This document shows, in pieces, positions 1 to 12,340 of a DNA stretch of 64,000 nucleotides; position 1 is the stretch's first letter; each line of letters begins with the position of its first letter. The position numbers were made by a program, and so were the translations under genes. The notes beneath the pieces were generated by a model. The model saw only the letters and a list, made by a program, of their open reading frames with translations. It was not told the DNA's origin and ran no database searches. Source of the stretch: Ichthyophis bannanicus (taxonomy: Eukaryota > Chordata > Amphibia > Gymnophiona > Ichthyophiidae); the NCBI GenBank assembly GCA_033557465.1, contig CM066033.1, positions 584,690,438 through 584,754,437 of the forward strand, written 5' to 3'.

Positions 1-597
1 CTGTGCCCATGCACAGATTGCATGTTTGCCATGTTCCTGTTCATGGTCTCATTCCACATGTTTCCCCCATCCCATCCCTTTCCACATCTGTGCCACATAT
101 GTCCACACATGCCTGCTGATACCCCACCCTTACACCTGGTTTTGCCATTCACTGTATGTCTGTGTTGGATTATGAGTAGGGCACATATTTTTCTGACATA
201 CTATCTGCTCATTGCTACATGTGATTGGCAGTGACCCATTGTGCAGCGGACTACAACTAGCCAGCACCTCTGGGCCACTGAGAAGCACATGCAGCACTGT
301 GCAGATAGTATGTCACACAAACATGACCTGATCAATGGCCCTCACAATCATACAGGGGATGGCAATCACAGGTGTGGTGGTAGGGTACTGACTCGTGTGT
401 GTGGGCTTCTTCGTGACAGATGGGGAGAGGGATAGGTTGAGGGACACATTTTGAATGTTGCCCAGGGACATGTCAACAAAACAGGTTGTGCAGGGGTATA
501 TCACACACATGTGCCACCAGGATAGCAACATGGTGGGGATTGGGTGACAGGTATGGGAGTGTCTGTGCAGATGACTGATGTGTACTGAATGGTAATA
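1..597. other. Harbinger copy 1, region downstream of Myb exon 1
   Basis: This stretch should hold the intron and any later exon of the minus-strand Myb-like gene. A serine/threonine/proline-rich minus-strand reading frame at about 313-531 could be exonic, but I see no convincing splice acceptor and no family motif. It cannot be compared with copy 2, which is cut off soon after the equivalent splice donor. Nothing else is identified. Confidence 0.4.
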
Positions 598-635
598 TTA
601 GACATGAACTTCTACCTGACAGTTAGTATACATAC

Positions 636-1212
636 CTGCGTGAGGATGTGCCGTGTCGAGGGCCTCAGGCAGTCCACGGAGGTAGATGTGGCCCAATCTT
701 GTTGCCAGCTCTTGTTCCAGGGGCGAGAGTGATGGTATAAAGGGGCCCCCGCCACCTGTGCCCAGAGCATGTTGTCTCTCAGCGACCATGTGCTGCTGCA
801 CCCCTCTTTTAGTATCTGAAAACCTCTTTTTGAGGCTTTCAACATCACGTGGGGGGCCCCCTGCCTCAGACAGTGCAGCACGCACCTCCTCCCACACTGC
901 CATTCTGGTGGCCACAGTTGTGCGGCTGCTGAGCCGCCCAAATAATACGTCATAGTTCTCTATGACATGTGACAGAAGAATATGGTTCTCCCTCTCATTG
1001 AACCTTACAGCTCTCTTCCTCTGTGGTCCAGGCACAGGTATCCTTTTTCTTTTTCCCGTTTGGCTGTACTGTGCAGGCTGTGGCCCACCAGATGGTCCTG
1101 CCTGTTCCTCCCTAGGCTGTGCAGTCTCTGCCCTGGGTGTCTCAACACCAACAGGTTGCCCCACATCCTCCACCCCCTCACCCTGACCCTCTCTCTCACT
1201 CTCCCTCTCCAT
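636..1212 (-). CDS. Harbinger Myb/SANT-like DNA-binding protein, exon 1
   Basis: This is the accessory Myb-like protein of PIF/Harbinger elements. In that superfamily it binds subterminal DNA and helps import the transposase into the nucleus. From the ATG at 1212 the protein has an acidic, low-complexity N-terminus, a basic KRKR patch (near residue 55), then the trihelix/Myb-like domain beginning RFNERENHILLSHV and containing the conserved NYDVLFG and VWEEVRAAL stretches. It ends with the family-typical HALGTGGGGPF segment and LSPLEQELA. The frame is open to a splice donor (CAG|GTATGT at 636/635), so at least one more exon should lie further left. The frame extends upstream of 1212 but only through GTG/CTG codons, so the ATG at 1212 is preferred. 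Its ortholog in copy 2 is at 42939-43437. No stop or frameshift is visible here. Confidence 0.8.
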
Positions 1213-1620
1213 CTCCCTCTGCAGCACAGGCTCCTCTCACCGCACCCCCACTCACCTAAACACACCAAAACAGTGACCACAATACAGAATACAAGAACAC
1301 TACAATACAGGACACAGTACACAACACAATAAAAAAGGAAACCTTTAAAGTACACAAGCCAAAAGAAATAAATCCTACACTACTCCTAACTCTCTTTCTC
1401 TCCCTCTCTCCTCTGCCCTACTCCCACCACAGCCTCTCTCCCTCAAACTCTCTCTAACTCTCTCTCTCCCTCCTTCCTCTGAACTACTCCCACCACAGCC
1501 TCTCTCCCTATAGCTCTCTTTAACTCTCTATCTCACTCTTTTCTGTGCACTACTCCCACCACAGCCTCTGTCTCTGACTCTCTCTATAACTCTCTCTTTC
1601 TAACTCGAACTCCTCTAACA
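1185..1620. repeat. Pyrimidine-rich 5' UTR tandem repeat of the Myb-like gene
   Basis: CT-rich sequence between the minus-strand ATG and the promoter. About three units of roughly 66 bp share the segment CTCCCACCACAGCC at about 1420, 1486 and 1553. It would form the 5' leader of the Myb-like transcript. Confidence 0.6.
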
Positions 1621-1621
1621 A

Positions 1622-2029
1622 CCCTCAACGTGGGCCACGTGTGCAGGCTTATTTATAGGGCTTTTGCACGTTTTTTTTCTTTGCACATGCGCAATTGGGC
1701 GGGCGTGGCACTCGTGCACCGTGCGCGTGCTCGCCTGCACATGGGCGTACGCGGCCACACACACATGCGCCAAGACACGCAGTACTACGCATGTGTAACA
1801 TTACGCATGCGCATTACGGCGAGTGCCGCATGGGTGTCTGTGTGCATTTTGCACATGTGCGACTCGACGCGCATGTGCGTGTGGCCACGCACAGATGGAC
1901 ACCCATGCGTAGAGTCGCGCATGCGCGCGACGCAGGAGCATCGCGTGCGAACAACTGCGCATGCGCATTGACCGCAAACCCCAAAAAACCACCTAGAATT
2001 GAACGTGAAATCCTTGTCCACGTTGAGGG
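1622..2029. promoter_or_regulatory. Divergent promoter between Myb-like and transposase genes, copy 1
   Basis: A CpG-dense 400-bp interval separates the two divergent genes. Toward the Myb gene, a TATA-like box (CCCTATAAAT on the minus strand, 1651-1660) is followed by CACGTTGAGGG (minus strand, 1622-1632). Toward the transposase, the same CACGTTGAGGG occurs at 2019-2029, but the expected TATA box there is degraded. Between them are many GCATGCGC-like half sites, including TGCGCATGCGCA at 1956-1967, which matches the NRF-1 consensus. The same layout with both TATA boxes intact is present in copy 2 at 42152-42562. Confidence 0.65.
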
Positions 2030-2238
2030 ATGTAGGCGAAGAAGAGTAGGAGTGTGTTTGCAGAGAGGAAGGAAGAGAGTCCAAGGAGGTGTAGGTGTAG
2101 ATTGTATTGGTGTTGGTTGTATTGGGTATTGTATTGTCTTGTGTGTGTATTGTCTTGTGTGGTTTGTAAGTTGTACACTGTTTAGGGAGGTTTGTGTGTG
2201 TGTTAGAGTGTGTTTGTGTAGTTGGACGGGAGGAGTTT

Positions 2239-3061
2239 ATGGCGGCTATTTATGTTGCTGCATGTGTTCTGAGACATGGGCAGATGCTGCGGTTGCAGGA
2301 CAGGGGAGATGGTGTCCACGGGGCTGAGGCACAGGGCATGGGTGTAGTCCCGCAGCAAATCAGACCTGCAGCTGTGGAGGCGGTCCAGGCACGTGCTGTG
2401 CGTGCACGGCGCAGAAGGCGTGCTGAGGTGCAGGCTCGGCAGCCTCGCCTCTACAGGCCCAGGGCCCAGCTCCAGGGCATGCGTGAGGACCAGGTCATCT
2501 CCCTGTACCGACTGGGCACAAGGGCTATTAGGGAGCTCTATGAGGATCTAAGACCTGACCTTGAGCCCCTGACTGATCAGTCCCATGCCATACCAGGTTT
2601 AGTCAAGCTCCTTGCTGCCTTACATTTCTTTGCCTCTGGCTGTTTCCAGTCATCTGTGGCCGCAGTGGGTGGCATGAGTCGCCCCACCTTCTCACGATGT
2701 CTCCACCAAGTACTGCGTGCCATGGTCAGCCGGGTGGGGAATTACATAGCCCTTCCCCACACTAGGCAACAATGGGGGACCCTGAACCAGGCCTTTGAGG
2801 CGTTAGCCGGGATACCACACGTGATGGGAGCTATTGATTGCACACATGTTGCCCTGATCCCGCCTAGAGACAGGGAGGTAGCGTTCCGCAACCGCAAACA
2901 CTACCATTCCCTGAATGTTCAGGTTGTATGTGATGCAAATCTGCATATTCTGAATGTGGTCCCTAGGTTTCCAGAGTCCACCCATGACTCCTATATCCTG
3001 CATCACTCGGCACTATTCACACAATTTGAGGACGGACGTTATGCCGACTGTATATTGCTGG
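2239..3061 (+). CDS. HARBI1-like PIF/Harbinger transposase, exon 1
   Basis: N-terminal and central part of a DDE_4-type transposase, which excises and inserts the element. From the ATG at 2239 it has a basic arginine-rich N-terminus, a helix-turn-helix-like region (about residues 120-165, ending MSRPTFSRCLHQVL), and two catalytic aspartates in the family contexts GAIDCTHV (about residue 200) and STHDSYI (about residue 250). The exon ends in a consensus donor (CTGG|GTGAGT at 3061/3062). Joining it to 5639 preserves the frame across the glycine of LLGDAGY. The frame continues upstream of 2239 without an ATG, so 2239 is the likely start. No internal stop is seen. The intron has been enlarged by a CR1 LINE. 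Confidence 0.87.
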
Positions 3062-3228
3062 GTGAGTATGTCAAGATTAGTAATCTATGTATGTGTTTAT
3101 ACATTTCTGTATTTAGAATCACATATGTAGCAACCTTTTATTTGGGAAAAAATGCAGTTTACATATGAGAAATGTTATATAGAGGACTGTTGTGAGTTTA
3201 AATTATTACAGGAGTATAGAAGTATAGT

Positions 3229-4667
3229 ATACCGGGAAAAATGATAGAAACCATCATAAAGAATAAAATTACTCAGAATGTAGATAGTCATGAACTAATG
3301 AGAGACAGCCAACATGGCTTTAGACGAGGAAGATCTTGTCTTACTAATCTGTTATGTTTTTTTGAAGGAGTGAATAATCAGGTGGACAAAGGTGAGTCGG
3401 TTGATATTGTGTATCTGGACTTTCAGAAAGCCTTTGACAAGGTCCCTCATGAGAGACATTTGGCAAAACTAAAGAGTCATGGGATAGGAGGCAGTGTACT
3501 ATTGTGGATCAGGAACTGGTTAAAAGATAGAAAGCAGAGGGTAGGGCTAAACGGCCAATTTTCCCAATGGAGAAAGGTGAATAGTGGTGTACCCCAGGGA
3601 TCTGTGCTGGGTCCGCTGCTTTTTGACATATTCATAAATGACCTGGAAAGTGGAATAACGAGTGAGGTTATCAAATTTGCAGATGACACAAAACTATTTA
3701 AAGTTGTTAAAACCCAAGAGGATTGTGGAAAATTGCAAGAGGATCTTGATAAATTGGAAGACTGGGCATCAAAATGGCAGATGAAATTTAATGTGGACAA
3801 GTGCAAGGTTATGCACCTAGGGAAGAACAACCCAAACTATGGTTACACGATGCAAGGTTCCACATTAGGAACCACCACCCAGGAAAAAGATTTAGGCGTC
3901 ATTGTGGATACCATGTTAAAACCCTCGGCCCAGTGTGCAGCGGCGGCCAAGAGAGCAAATAGAATGCTAGGTATGATAAGGAAAGGAATGGAAAATAAAA
4001 CAAAGGATATTATAATGCCTCTATATCGTTCCATGGTGAGACCGCACCTTGAATATTGTGTGCAATTCTGGTCGCCGTATCTTAAAAAGGATATAGAGTT
4101 ATTAGAAAAGGTTCAGAGAAGAGCCACCAAAATGGTAAAGGGGATGGAAGGATACTCCTATGAAGAAAGGCTAAAAAGGTTAGGGCTCTTTAACCTGGAA
4201 AAGAGACGGCTGAGGGGAGATATGATAGAAGTCTATAAATTAATGAGCGGAGTGGAACGGGTAAACGTAAATCGATTGTTTACCTTATCAGAATATAGAA
4301 AGACTAGGGGACATGCAATGAAGCTACAGGGTAAACTATTTAAGACTAATAAAAGAAAATATTTTTTCACTCAACGTGTAATCAAACTCTGGAATTTGTT
4401 ACCGGAGGATGTAGTAAAGGCTGTTAGTGTAGCTGGGTTTAAAAAAGGTTTGGACAAGTTCCTGGAGGAAAGGTCCATAAGCCATTATTAAGAAGGGACC
4501 CAGGATATCAATGCTTGAACCAATACAAGCATTGTGGAACCTGTGTCCCTTGGGGAAACTGCTAGGTACATATGACCTAGATTGGCCACTGTTGGAAACA
4601 GAATACTGGGCTTGATGGACCTTGGTCTGACCCAGTATGGCATATCTTATGTTCTTATGTTCTTATG
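3229..4667 (+). mobile_element. CR1-type LINE, 5'-truncated, in the transposase intron
   Basis: The non-LTR retrotransposon begins abruptly within ORF2, runs through the reverse transcriptase and C-terminal region, and ends in a 3' UTR with the CR1-like segment CTTGGTCTGACCCAGTATGG and the tail (TTCTTATG)2. No clear target duplication is visible, as is usual for CR1. The corresponding intron of copy 2 (about 40720-41121) lacks it, so it arrived after the two Harbinger copies separated. Confidence 0.9.
3241..4491 (+). CDS. CR1 LINE ORF2 fragment: reverse transcriptase and C-terminal domain
   Basis: A 416-codon open frame without internal stops. Reverse-transcriptase motifs appear in order: [15 protein letters not shown], the motif A region [15 protein letters not shown], motif [14 protein letters not shown], and motif C with the catalytic pair in KFADDTKLF. 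The family-typical C-terminal region follows ([37 protein letters not shown]). The endonuclease domain is missing because of 5' truncation, so the ATG is an internal methionine. It is nearly identical to 30366-31355 on the other strand, so both copies are fairly young. Confidence 0.9.
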   Translation: MIETIIKNKITQNVDSHELMRDSQHGFRRGRSCLTNLLCFFEGVNNQVDKGESVDIVYLDFQKAFDKVPHERHLAKLKSHGIGGSVLLWIRNWLKDRKQRVGLNGQFSQWRKVNSGVPQGSVLGPLLFDIFINDLESGITSEVIKFADDTKLFKVVKTQEDCGKLQEDLDKLEDWASKWQMKFNVDKCKVMHLGKNNPNYGYTMQGSTLGTTTQEKDLGVIVDTMLKPSAQCAAAAKRANRMLGMIRKGMENKTKDIIMPLYRSMVRPHLEYCVQFWSPYLKKDIELLEKVQRRATKMVKGMEGYSYEERLKRLGLFNLEKRRLRGDMIEVYKLMSGVERVNVNRLFTLSEYRKTRGHAMKLQGKLFKTNKRKYFFTQRVIKLWNLLPEDVVKAVSVAGFKKGLDKFLEERSISHY

Positions 4668-5638
4668 AACAGTAAAAAAAAATTAACCATAGACCATCAG
4701 ACTCATAACATTATATGATCATAACATGCACATGGTGTACATGTGACGACACCCCTGTGCATATGGATATGCTGTTGCTGGATCCCTCATAGTGTGTGTT
4801 TGTAGCAACTGCGAACATGTGATGGGGGGGGGGTTGCCCTTCACATACACCTGTGATGATGATTAATTGTTGTCTAATATTTGTATGTCATTTAACATTG
4901 ATGTTATTGCCAATCCATACAACTAAGGTGACGGCTAAAGCAGGGGGGCTAAGTGGGTGCATACAGAGAGGTATTGGTACCAGCTACACAGGAAGGTACT
5001 GTGCCTATGTATATGTTTGTGGTGCAAACTCATGAGGGGTACAGTGTGCAGGTTTGAAGACCGCACCTTCAAAAGGATGTGAACAGGATGGTGACAGTGC
5101 AGAGGATGGCTATTACAGCAATTTGCGGTCAGCACTATACAGCATATGGAGACAGACTACCAAATCTTAATATGTTGACCTTACAGGACAGGATGTATAT
5201 AGGTGATATGGTCTACATTTTGCCAGACCTCCATGGCATACATGTTCTGGGTGTGGGCCTCCCTCAAATGGCAGCATGTTTTTCCTTGGTTACTGTTCAG
5301 ACATACAATTTGAATATGTGATCAGTGGATCGGTGGTATAGTCTAACAGTGGCGGTGGTGCAGATGTGGACACTAACTGCATTACAATACGCATGTCCCA
5401 CACACACACGATCTCTAAAGTTATAGATGGAACTGTTGTAGTATTTGCCATGGGTGTACAGACTCGATAGGCCATGTGGTCCTTTTCTGTCATCATATGT
5501 ATATTTTTATGAGCTGAATAGTTGTGCTGTTATATCTTTCTGTCAGAATGTGTTGTGCGTTTGTTTCTCACGTCTAAACAACTGTCAATTATGTTGAACA
5601 TGAACTCCTGCATTCACATGCAACATTTCTTTCTGCAG

Positions 5639-6007
5639 GTGATGCAGGATATGGGTGTCGCCCCTGGCTGCTGACCCCTGTGCGTCAGCCACGGACACGT
5701 GCAGAGCGGAGGTACAATGAGGCCCATGCCTCCAGCCGCTCAGTCATAGAGCGCACCTTTGGCGTGTTGAAGAGTCGCTTCAGGTGTCTGGATAGGACAG
5801 GCGGGGCCTTACAATATAAGCCAATGACTGTGGCAGAGATAATCATAGCCTGTTGCATCCTGCACAACATTGCTCTCAGGCACAATATCCCTGCAGAGAT
5901 TAATGAGGATCTGGAGGAAGATCCAACGTGCCCCCCTGTACGTGCCAGTGGTGACACACGGGAGGGCACAGCGGTCAGGCGGAGGTTGATTGCAGAGATC
6001 TTCTCAT
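5639..6007 (+). CDS. HARBI1-like PIF/Harbinger transposase, exon 2
   Basis: C-terminal part of the DDE_4 transposase. The acceptor TTCTGCAG|G at 5638/5639 joins in frame to exon 1 and gives LLGDAGYGCRPWLLTPV. The third catalytic residue is the glutamate in SVIERTFGVLKSRF. IIIACCILHNIAL is another family hallmark. The exon ends at TTCTCAT|GTACGT (6007/6008). The copy 2 donor at the same place is GTAAGT, so a further short exon is expected but not identified. Reading through, the frame stops at 6072. Confidence 0.85.
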
Positions 6008-9000
6008 GTACGTATTACCTATCTTCCCACACTCATGTTTTATCCTATGTGTGTAATGGTTATAGAGGTTGATGTTTATGTAAAGATTTAATTCGGATGC
6101 CACACTGCATTAACATTTGACTGACAATGCAAACGTCACATATAGGCATGAGTGTGCCACAAACAATGTGGGCAGTGCACAACAGCAGTTGGTGGCAGAT
6201 GATGTGGGTGGTTGTTCATACACCTGTCGGAGGTTTTGAGGGTCACATTCACAGTTAGTGGCTGCTTGTGATAGCAGTTGCTGTTGTGCAAACTCAATGA
6301 TTTTTTCAGATGATATGGGTGGAGCACAGTGTCAGCCATATGGTGAGATGTTCACAGTGGGAGGGCAGTCCATGTTTGGGGACAGTTGTCCAGTGGAGTG
6401 TGCTTATATTATACAGGTTTGCGCTGCTTTTGTGGTTGTTAAGCTCCTGTCAGCTGGCTATGTGTGTGTGTTCGTTATGTATGTCGCAACATGTCATACA
6501 TAGCACAATACACATGCTTAGTACTAGTATGTCAGGATGGTATTAACTATATGTGAGGGGTGTTAATGTCACCCTACAGTGTGTCTGAATGTATAGGTCA
6601 ACAAGTAGCCTTGACATAGATATGTTGAAGGATGGGGACCTGTGCAGTGTCCAGCCAGGGGGGTAGCATTGCTACATTTTGTTGTTGGAAAGTAGACCTT
6701 CACTGCAGTGTTGCATATCTACACACATACAGAGGTGATCCGGCCCAGATCAGCAAGGGGTGGGTTACAGTAGGCAAGTGGAGCGCTGAATGTGTGGGTG
6801 GCTTGTGGTTTACCAGGTTTTTGAGGGAGTACATGGCATATCTCGCTGATGCTATCTCAACATATGCCATCATGCATCAGCTACAGGCTGTGTATGTGTG
6901 TAGGGCAGGAGAGTACAGTCCATATCAACAAATACATTGCGGACCCGAGCAAGGGAGGGTTATGTCGGCATACAAACACAGACTTAGGTGACAGCTATTT
7001 TTCTGAGGTGCACATATAGGCTATCCATGCTTTGACATTCTCACTGACACACAGTGGGATGGCATGCAGCCATCATGGTTTGGTCACAAGCAGACATGGG
7101 GGTGTTTTTTTTTCTGACATGACACAGACATTGCCAGCTATTTGTGCACATCATCAGCACATAGATGTCAATATTATTCAAGGTATGAGATGTACACACC
7201 AGGATATGTATTTGGTCAGTGGATACAGGAAGTGCGCCTGCATATTTCCAATGTGTTTCAGCAATTGTCAGTGGGTTAATATACAACATTGGAACAACAC
7301 TAAACAAGGAGAGGGGGCATTGTTGGCAATATGGTGAATCAGGGCTAATATTGCGACCTTGGGATGAGGTACAAACATGGTGGGAACAGACACCTCTATT
7401 GATCTGTGTGTACAACAACAGAGAGGTAAGGGAGGGGACAGAGAGATTACGGACACCTGTAGATAGCCTCCAACACCTCCGTGCTGCCTCTCACATGTGA
7501 GAGATCTGTACATTGTGATAGAGAGCAGTCAGTCATTATGTGATGTTGTGGGGTCTGACAGCTGGGGACAAGAAGGTGTAGTGTGTGATGCACAGCTAGA
7601 ACATGACATATGTTGGCTTCTCTTGTGTTTCCCACTGCACAGGACATACTTTGTGAGGATGCTGTAGGTGTGGTGCATTGGCATGTGACTGTACATCACC
7701 CAAAATGCAGTGATTTGGGGTAGGTGGATCTACAGCGACATTGTGTGTGCCTGCATTCAGGGGAAAAATATGTCTTCAATGATCTATCATATTTGGCAGA
7801 TGTTGTTATTTCCTTTTTTTCACTTCAGCCTCCGTAACCCATCTCTTCTGTTGTCACACATATCCCCATGTGTTTGTGTTCAGCATGTCCTATGCCACAC
7901 TCTCTATGTGACATGTACAACAGAACTGCATGTGTGTGTAGGTTTCTGTTTTCTGGTGTTTGCCTACACTTGCTCCCTACCCCAACATTGTACTGTCAGC
8001 CAACAACAGGGTATCATTGCATGTTCACTGGGCCTTTATGTGTACAAATCTCCACTTGTGCACATAGAGGCCATGTGTTACAGCTGGCACGCTGAACTTT
8101 ACATACTGTGTGGGTGGGTGTTTATAGGTTGCCTGTGTGATGAGGCAGTGTTCAGGCATAGTACATTATTATGTGCTGTGAGGGGGTCTGTGCACCTGGG
8201 GGGCAGTTGTGACTGTGCTACCTCTTCCGTAGTGCTGTTTACTTTGTGAACATGATCAACATGTGTTGTGTGCTGTGAGAAGACATGTGTCTTGTGTTCT
8301 GAGTGAGCACTGTTGAGCACCTTTATTTTATTTCAGATATGAACATAATGTGGACATGCATCAACAGTGGCTTGACATGGTGATCCTACACGTTTTGCTG
8401 ACATTGTCTCCCTTCACTGTGACCTGATATTGCTGTTTAGTGGCTCAAGGGATTGATGACATACACCTGATGCACACACAAGGTAGGTTGCACCTTTGTT
8501 ATTTGGGGAATTACATCTGTCTTTACCTGTTGATGATTTCATATTTGTCTCATGTGCATGTAATGTTTCCTCTATGGTCACATAAACAGATGCATATCGT
8601 GTGTAGCTGTGAGACACCTGTGTGACATGAGCATGGACATGACCATATCCATGTGACACCCGTGTCTGTGTTTACAATTAATGATGTCACCAAAAAGGTT
8701 TTGTTTAGTATTGCTATCATGTCATGTTTGCCTTTGCATCCCTTTCGTCTGTATTTCCTAAGGTGTAACTGTCTGCAATTTGTGCTGTTTTTCCAAGGTG
8801 TCTAACAATACCATACTTATCCTCTCCTGACACAGGGCAGAGGACATACCGGACACATCTCTTACAGTGCATCTGGTGTCACCATCACCCACCTGTTGGA
8901 GGAAACAACACCATGGAACTTTTTTGAGGAGAAATTGAGCCATTGGATGTTTGACCTCTGAGAGTGGGACACATGACTGGGATGGACAGTATTACTCTTG

Positions 9001-10540
9001 GACTGCTGATTTCCCCATGACAGAGGTGTCCAACGCACTGTTGCTGCGATGGTTTTGCAGGGAGTCCTGCTCATTGTAGAGAACACACATGAACTTTCAA
9101 GGACTGTGGCATATTGAAATGTGACACTTGACTATGCATGCCCAGAGTTGCAAGATCACTTTTAACCTGACCTGTTGGATTGCAGATACAATTTTGACTT
9201 TGGACACTGATCCCCCCCGTGTGCAGCAGCGACTGACATGGACACTGTAGGTGGTACATTTCGACACAGTTGTGTTATTGTTGAGTTTTGGCCATGGGTG
9301 TGACATGGCACACAGGATATGCTCATCTGTTTCTTTCTACACAAGCATACAGCCATGTTTTTGGCATAGGGCCAACGATGGAGCGCTCCTATTGTCTATG
9401 TCCACCTGCTTTCCATCTGGACATGATACAGGTTTTACCTCAACAATGCTTTCAAGCACACCACCATCTTGGATTGATGTTTTCAATGAGCCAAGGGTGT
9501 TTACGTGCATGTGCGGCATCACTGTATCATGTTGCAATGTGGATGGTGCTTGTGCATATGACTGAGTATGTTTGTGAGATACAACATGTGGACCTATGGC
9601 TTCTGTGTGGTTCCCTGTAAGATGTTTGGCCATCATTTCCTTCTTCACATGCTGGTTCTTGTGTTTGTTTACTGTGCAGATGTGACAGTCTGCATGTATG
9701 TACACACCTTGCATTTTCCATCTGCACGGTCCTGGTTATGCCCTGTGGTAGGGACACTCACATTGCCACATTATGTTTGGAGTGTGGCAGTGTGGGTGAC
9801 CGTTGTACTTCTTCAATTGTGCATTCCATGTATCATGCTATATGTGGCCAAACACTGTCTACCCAACAAACAGTGCAGGGGGACCTCCTTCATGGTGTTA
9901 TATCTGCAGGTTTCTGCAGGTCGTTTAGTTTGTATTCTGTCTGTGTTCATGTGCCTGTGCTACCTGTTAGCATATGCTCATTGTGATTTTGATGATTGTT
10001 TGTGTCTACATTGTTGCAGCTTTGATTCCTAGATCAGGCATTAAGTGAGAGCTGAAACATTACTTTCAGAGCGTGTTTTTCACATTAGAACATTGTGACA
10101 ACATATGCTTTTTTAGTTTGTTTGCCTCCTGTGTTGCCAGATGGATATGTTTTGAGGGACAGATGATGTGTGTTGGGTCCTCGGCATGCAGCGCCTACTC
10201 CCTACATGCACTCATATGTGCGTACCACATTTGCGGCATGCAGAAGCAGGTGGGGGCTGGAGGTCTGCTGCCTAGTGCATAGCATGCACCTGATGCACAT
10301 TATATCTCCTGGCCTTCATTTGTGGTCACGTAAGTAACCTTTCTGTAGGAGGTGGATTTGTTCCCTGCTAAAAGTGTTTCCGACTTTCACCAGGGATGCG
10401 TTCACCTTGATATTATGATGGCACATTCTACACTATCTGTGATGTATAAACCAAATAAAGATATGTATTTGACAGACATTTGTCTCTTTTGCTGATTGAT
10501 CATGGTGACAAACATGCAATGCAATGTGTGCCTTTGTATC
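6008..10540. other. Long non-coding part of Harbinger copy 1
   Basis: About 4.5 kb of T/G-rich sequence without a convincing gene; reading frames are short and have no family motifs. Much of it is present in reverse orientation in copy 2 (28600-30188 and 35761-38940), so it belongs to the element rather than to a host locus. The empty site for the second CR1 LINE of copy 2 falls near 8922-8935, where copy 1 is uninterrupted. A missing terminal transposase exon may lie just after 6008. Confidence 0.6.
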
Positions 10541-10549
10541 AGTCCTGAC

Positions 10550-10740
10550 TCCTTGTGACCCAGAGACTCCATTGTTTTCTTGTCAATGTCACTGGATGTA
10601 GATTATCTGGTCTTTGTTCCAAGGTAATGGAGTGTTACATGACTTGCCCTAGGCCACATGGAGTGCTAGTGTGAATTGATCACTGGTTGCTTGGGTGCCA
10701 AGCCACTTTTCTTACCACTAGGTTAGTCCTCCACTCTTTG
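10550..10740 (-). mobile_element. tRNA-derived SINE with MIR-like core (degenerate)
   Basis: Read on the minus strand, GTGGAGGACTAACCTAGTGG near 10740 corresponds to the tRNA-like head of the SINE at 28414, followed by the ...CAAGCAACCAG... segment. A diverged core region (CTAGGGCAAGTCATG on the minus strand, near 10650) resembles the MIR/CORE motif. It lies in the position and orientation equivalent to 28414-28600 of copy 2, so the SINE was already in the ancestor of both Harbinger copies. Confidence 0.6.
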
Positions 10741-10919
10741 AGCACATTGCCCCTTTATGTGGTCATTTGCTGGTCATGTACATGGGGCACCTGTGCTCAC
10801 ATCCTTGTACAGTGGCAGCTGTGTATCTGCCAGCTATATGCCACATCACTGGGTATTAAAGGTTGCCATACACACCCTCCCTTTGGGGTATTTGTGCTCC
10901 AGTGTGCTCAGTGTGGTGT

Positions 10920-11005
10920 TTCTGGGATTGGCTACAGTCATGTGTTTGAACTCTGTAGTTTGCAGGTTTGATCCCCACATGTGCTTTATCCTTTTTTTTT
11001 CTGTT
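10920..11005 (+). other. tRNA-like module ending in oligo-T
   Basis: Contains GGTTTGATCCC (close to the tRNA B box) about 30 bases before a T9 run that could terminate RNA polymerase III. The equivalent in copy 2 is on the minus strand at 28150-28215 with an even longer T run. Likely a tRNA-derived remnant rather than a functional tRNA; the A box is poor. Confidence 0.4.
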
Positions 11006-11699
11006 GTGCTAACTGGACCATGAGGTACCACCAGGTTCCTCACCTCTACACACACCCTTCCCTCTCTTCACTGTACACCAAGGTGCATCCTATGTGCTGC
11101 ATAGCCATCACATATTCTTTGTTACATAGGTCTCTCACTTTATGGTGTTTACATGGCAATGCACCTGGGGGTTTGGTATTGCTGTGATTCAGGTGGTGTG
11201 TGGTACACCTGATTGCATGTTGAGCTCTCTCCTGTCCTGATCCAGATTATTAACCTGATCCACAGAGCGTCCTCTGCTGCCCTTGTGGTTTAGTTTTTTC
11301 CTCTTTTGCATGCTGTATCCACTGCAGAACATTTCATTGTGTGTGTGCATGTGTCCCTGGTCCCAAATGCAGAGTGCAATTTGATCTGTACATAGCAGAT
11401 CTGCATGTGCATTTGCTCATGATTACTTTTGGGGGTTTGCTTGTCCTGACAGCCAGCAGGCGTTTTGTGTACTGCCCTGCACTCTTTTTGTATGCAGCCT
11501 TTGCTAATGAGCTCACGTTGGTGGTGTGGCCTACCGGTTTAGGCATTGCCATTTGTGGTAGTGGTCGTAGGTGTGCTTCCTCTCTGCTGTCTTGGATTTG
11601 TATGCTTGTCCTGCAGAAGTGGTTTACATTCATATGAGAGTCATATCTGTGCTGATCTGTGCTGTGAGCACATTGTACCCTCATCTGAGTTGTGAACCA

Positions 11700-12340
11700 T
11701 CCTTCCGTCCATCTTCTGTCTGCCAGCTGTGTGCCATCCTACCCTGATGTGCATGCTGCTAACCCACGTCCTGAACTCCTACACATTCCTGCATTGCAGC
11801 TCTCCCTGCTTGCCTCTCCTGTGTGTGCTCTGCATAGCACTTGTACTCCACAGTCATCCTGATATTTCACCTATCCTGCCATTTCAGCCTCCTCTGCTGC
11901 CCACATCTTCCCATCCTCTGTCACACACTGTCATTATAGCATGGTACATTACCATCACTCTGTGCATGGCTCTAGCTGGCCACGATATGTTTGTCCATTT
12001 TTATGGCTGCCACAGGGGCTGGAGCTGATTTCTGTGGTCCATCAACTGATCTACGTCCTTCTTTTACTTTTGTATTGTCTGTCTTTTCTGCTCTGTGCAG
12101 TGTTTGTGTTACGTGTGTGTTTGGCACATGCCTCTCTTGCCATTCAAATTGGGGGATGTTACTGCTCTTGGCTAACATTTCTGAGTTCACCTATACATCC
12201 TTGGGGCATCTTCTGGCACACCTTCGATTCAGGCAGCTTATGGGGTGCCTACGATACTGCCTTGGGAGTTGACAGCCTTTCAACATGGCCTCTGGGGAAA
12301 ATTAAGGTTCGCCTTTGCTGACGAGGTATGTTTAGGATGT
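11700..12340. other. Subterminal Harbinger segment shared by three elements
   Basis: This segment is recognisable in reverse orientation at about 24530-25250 (copy 2) and 51890-52570 (third relative). Open frames on both strands are partly shared between the three copies, but they carry no family motif. The frames include hydrophobic ones on the strand opposite copy 2. Conservation may therefore reflect common descent of transposon DNA rather than coding. The hAT empty site of copy 1 is a little upstream, at 11517-11524. Confidence 0.55.
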
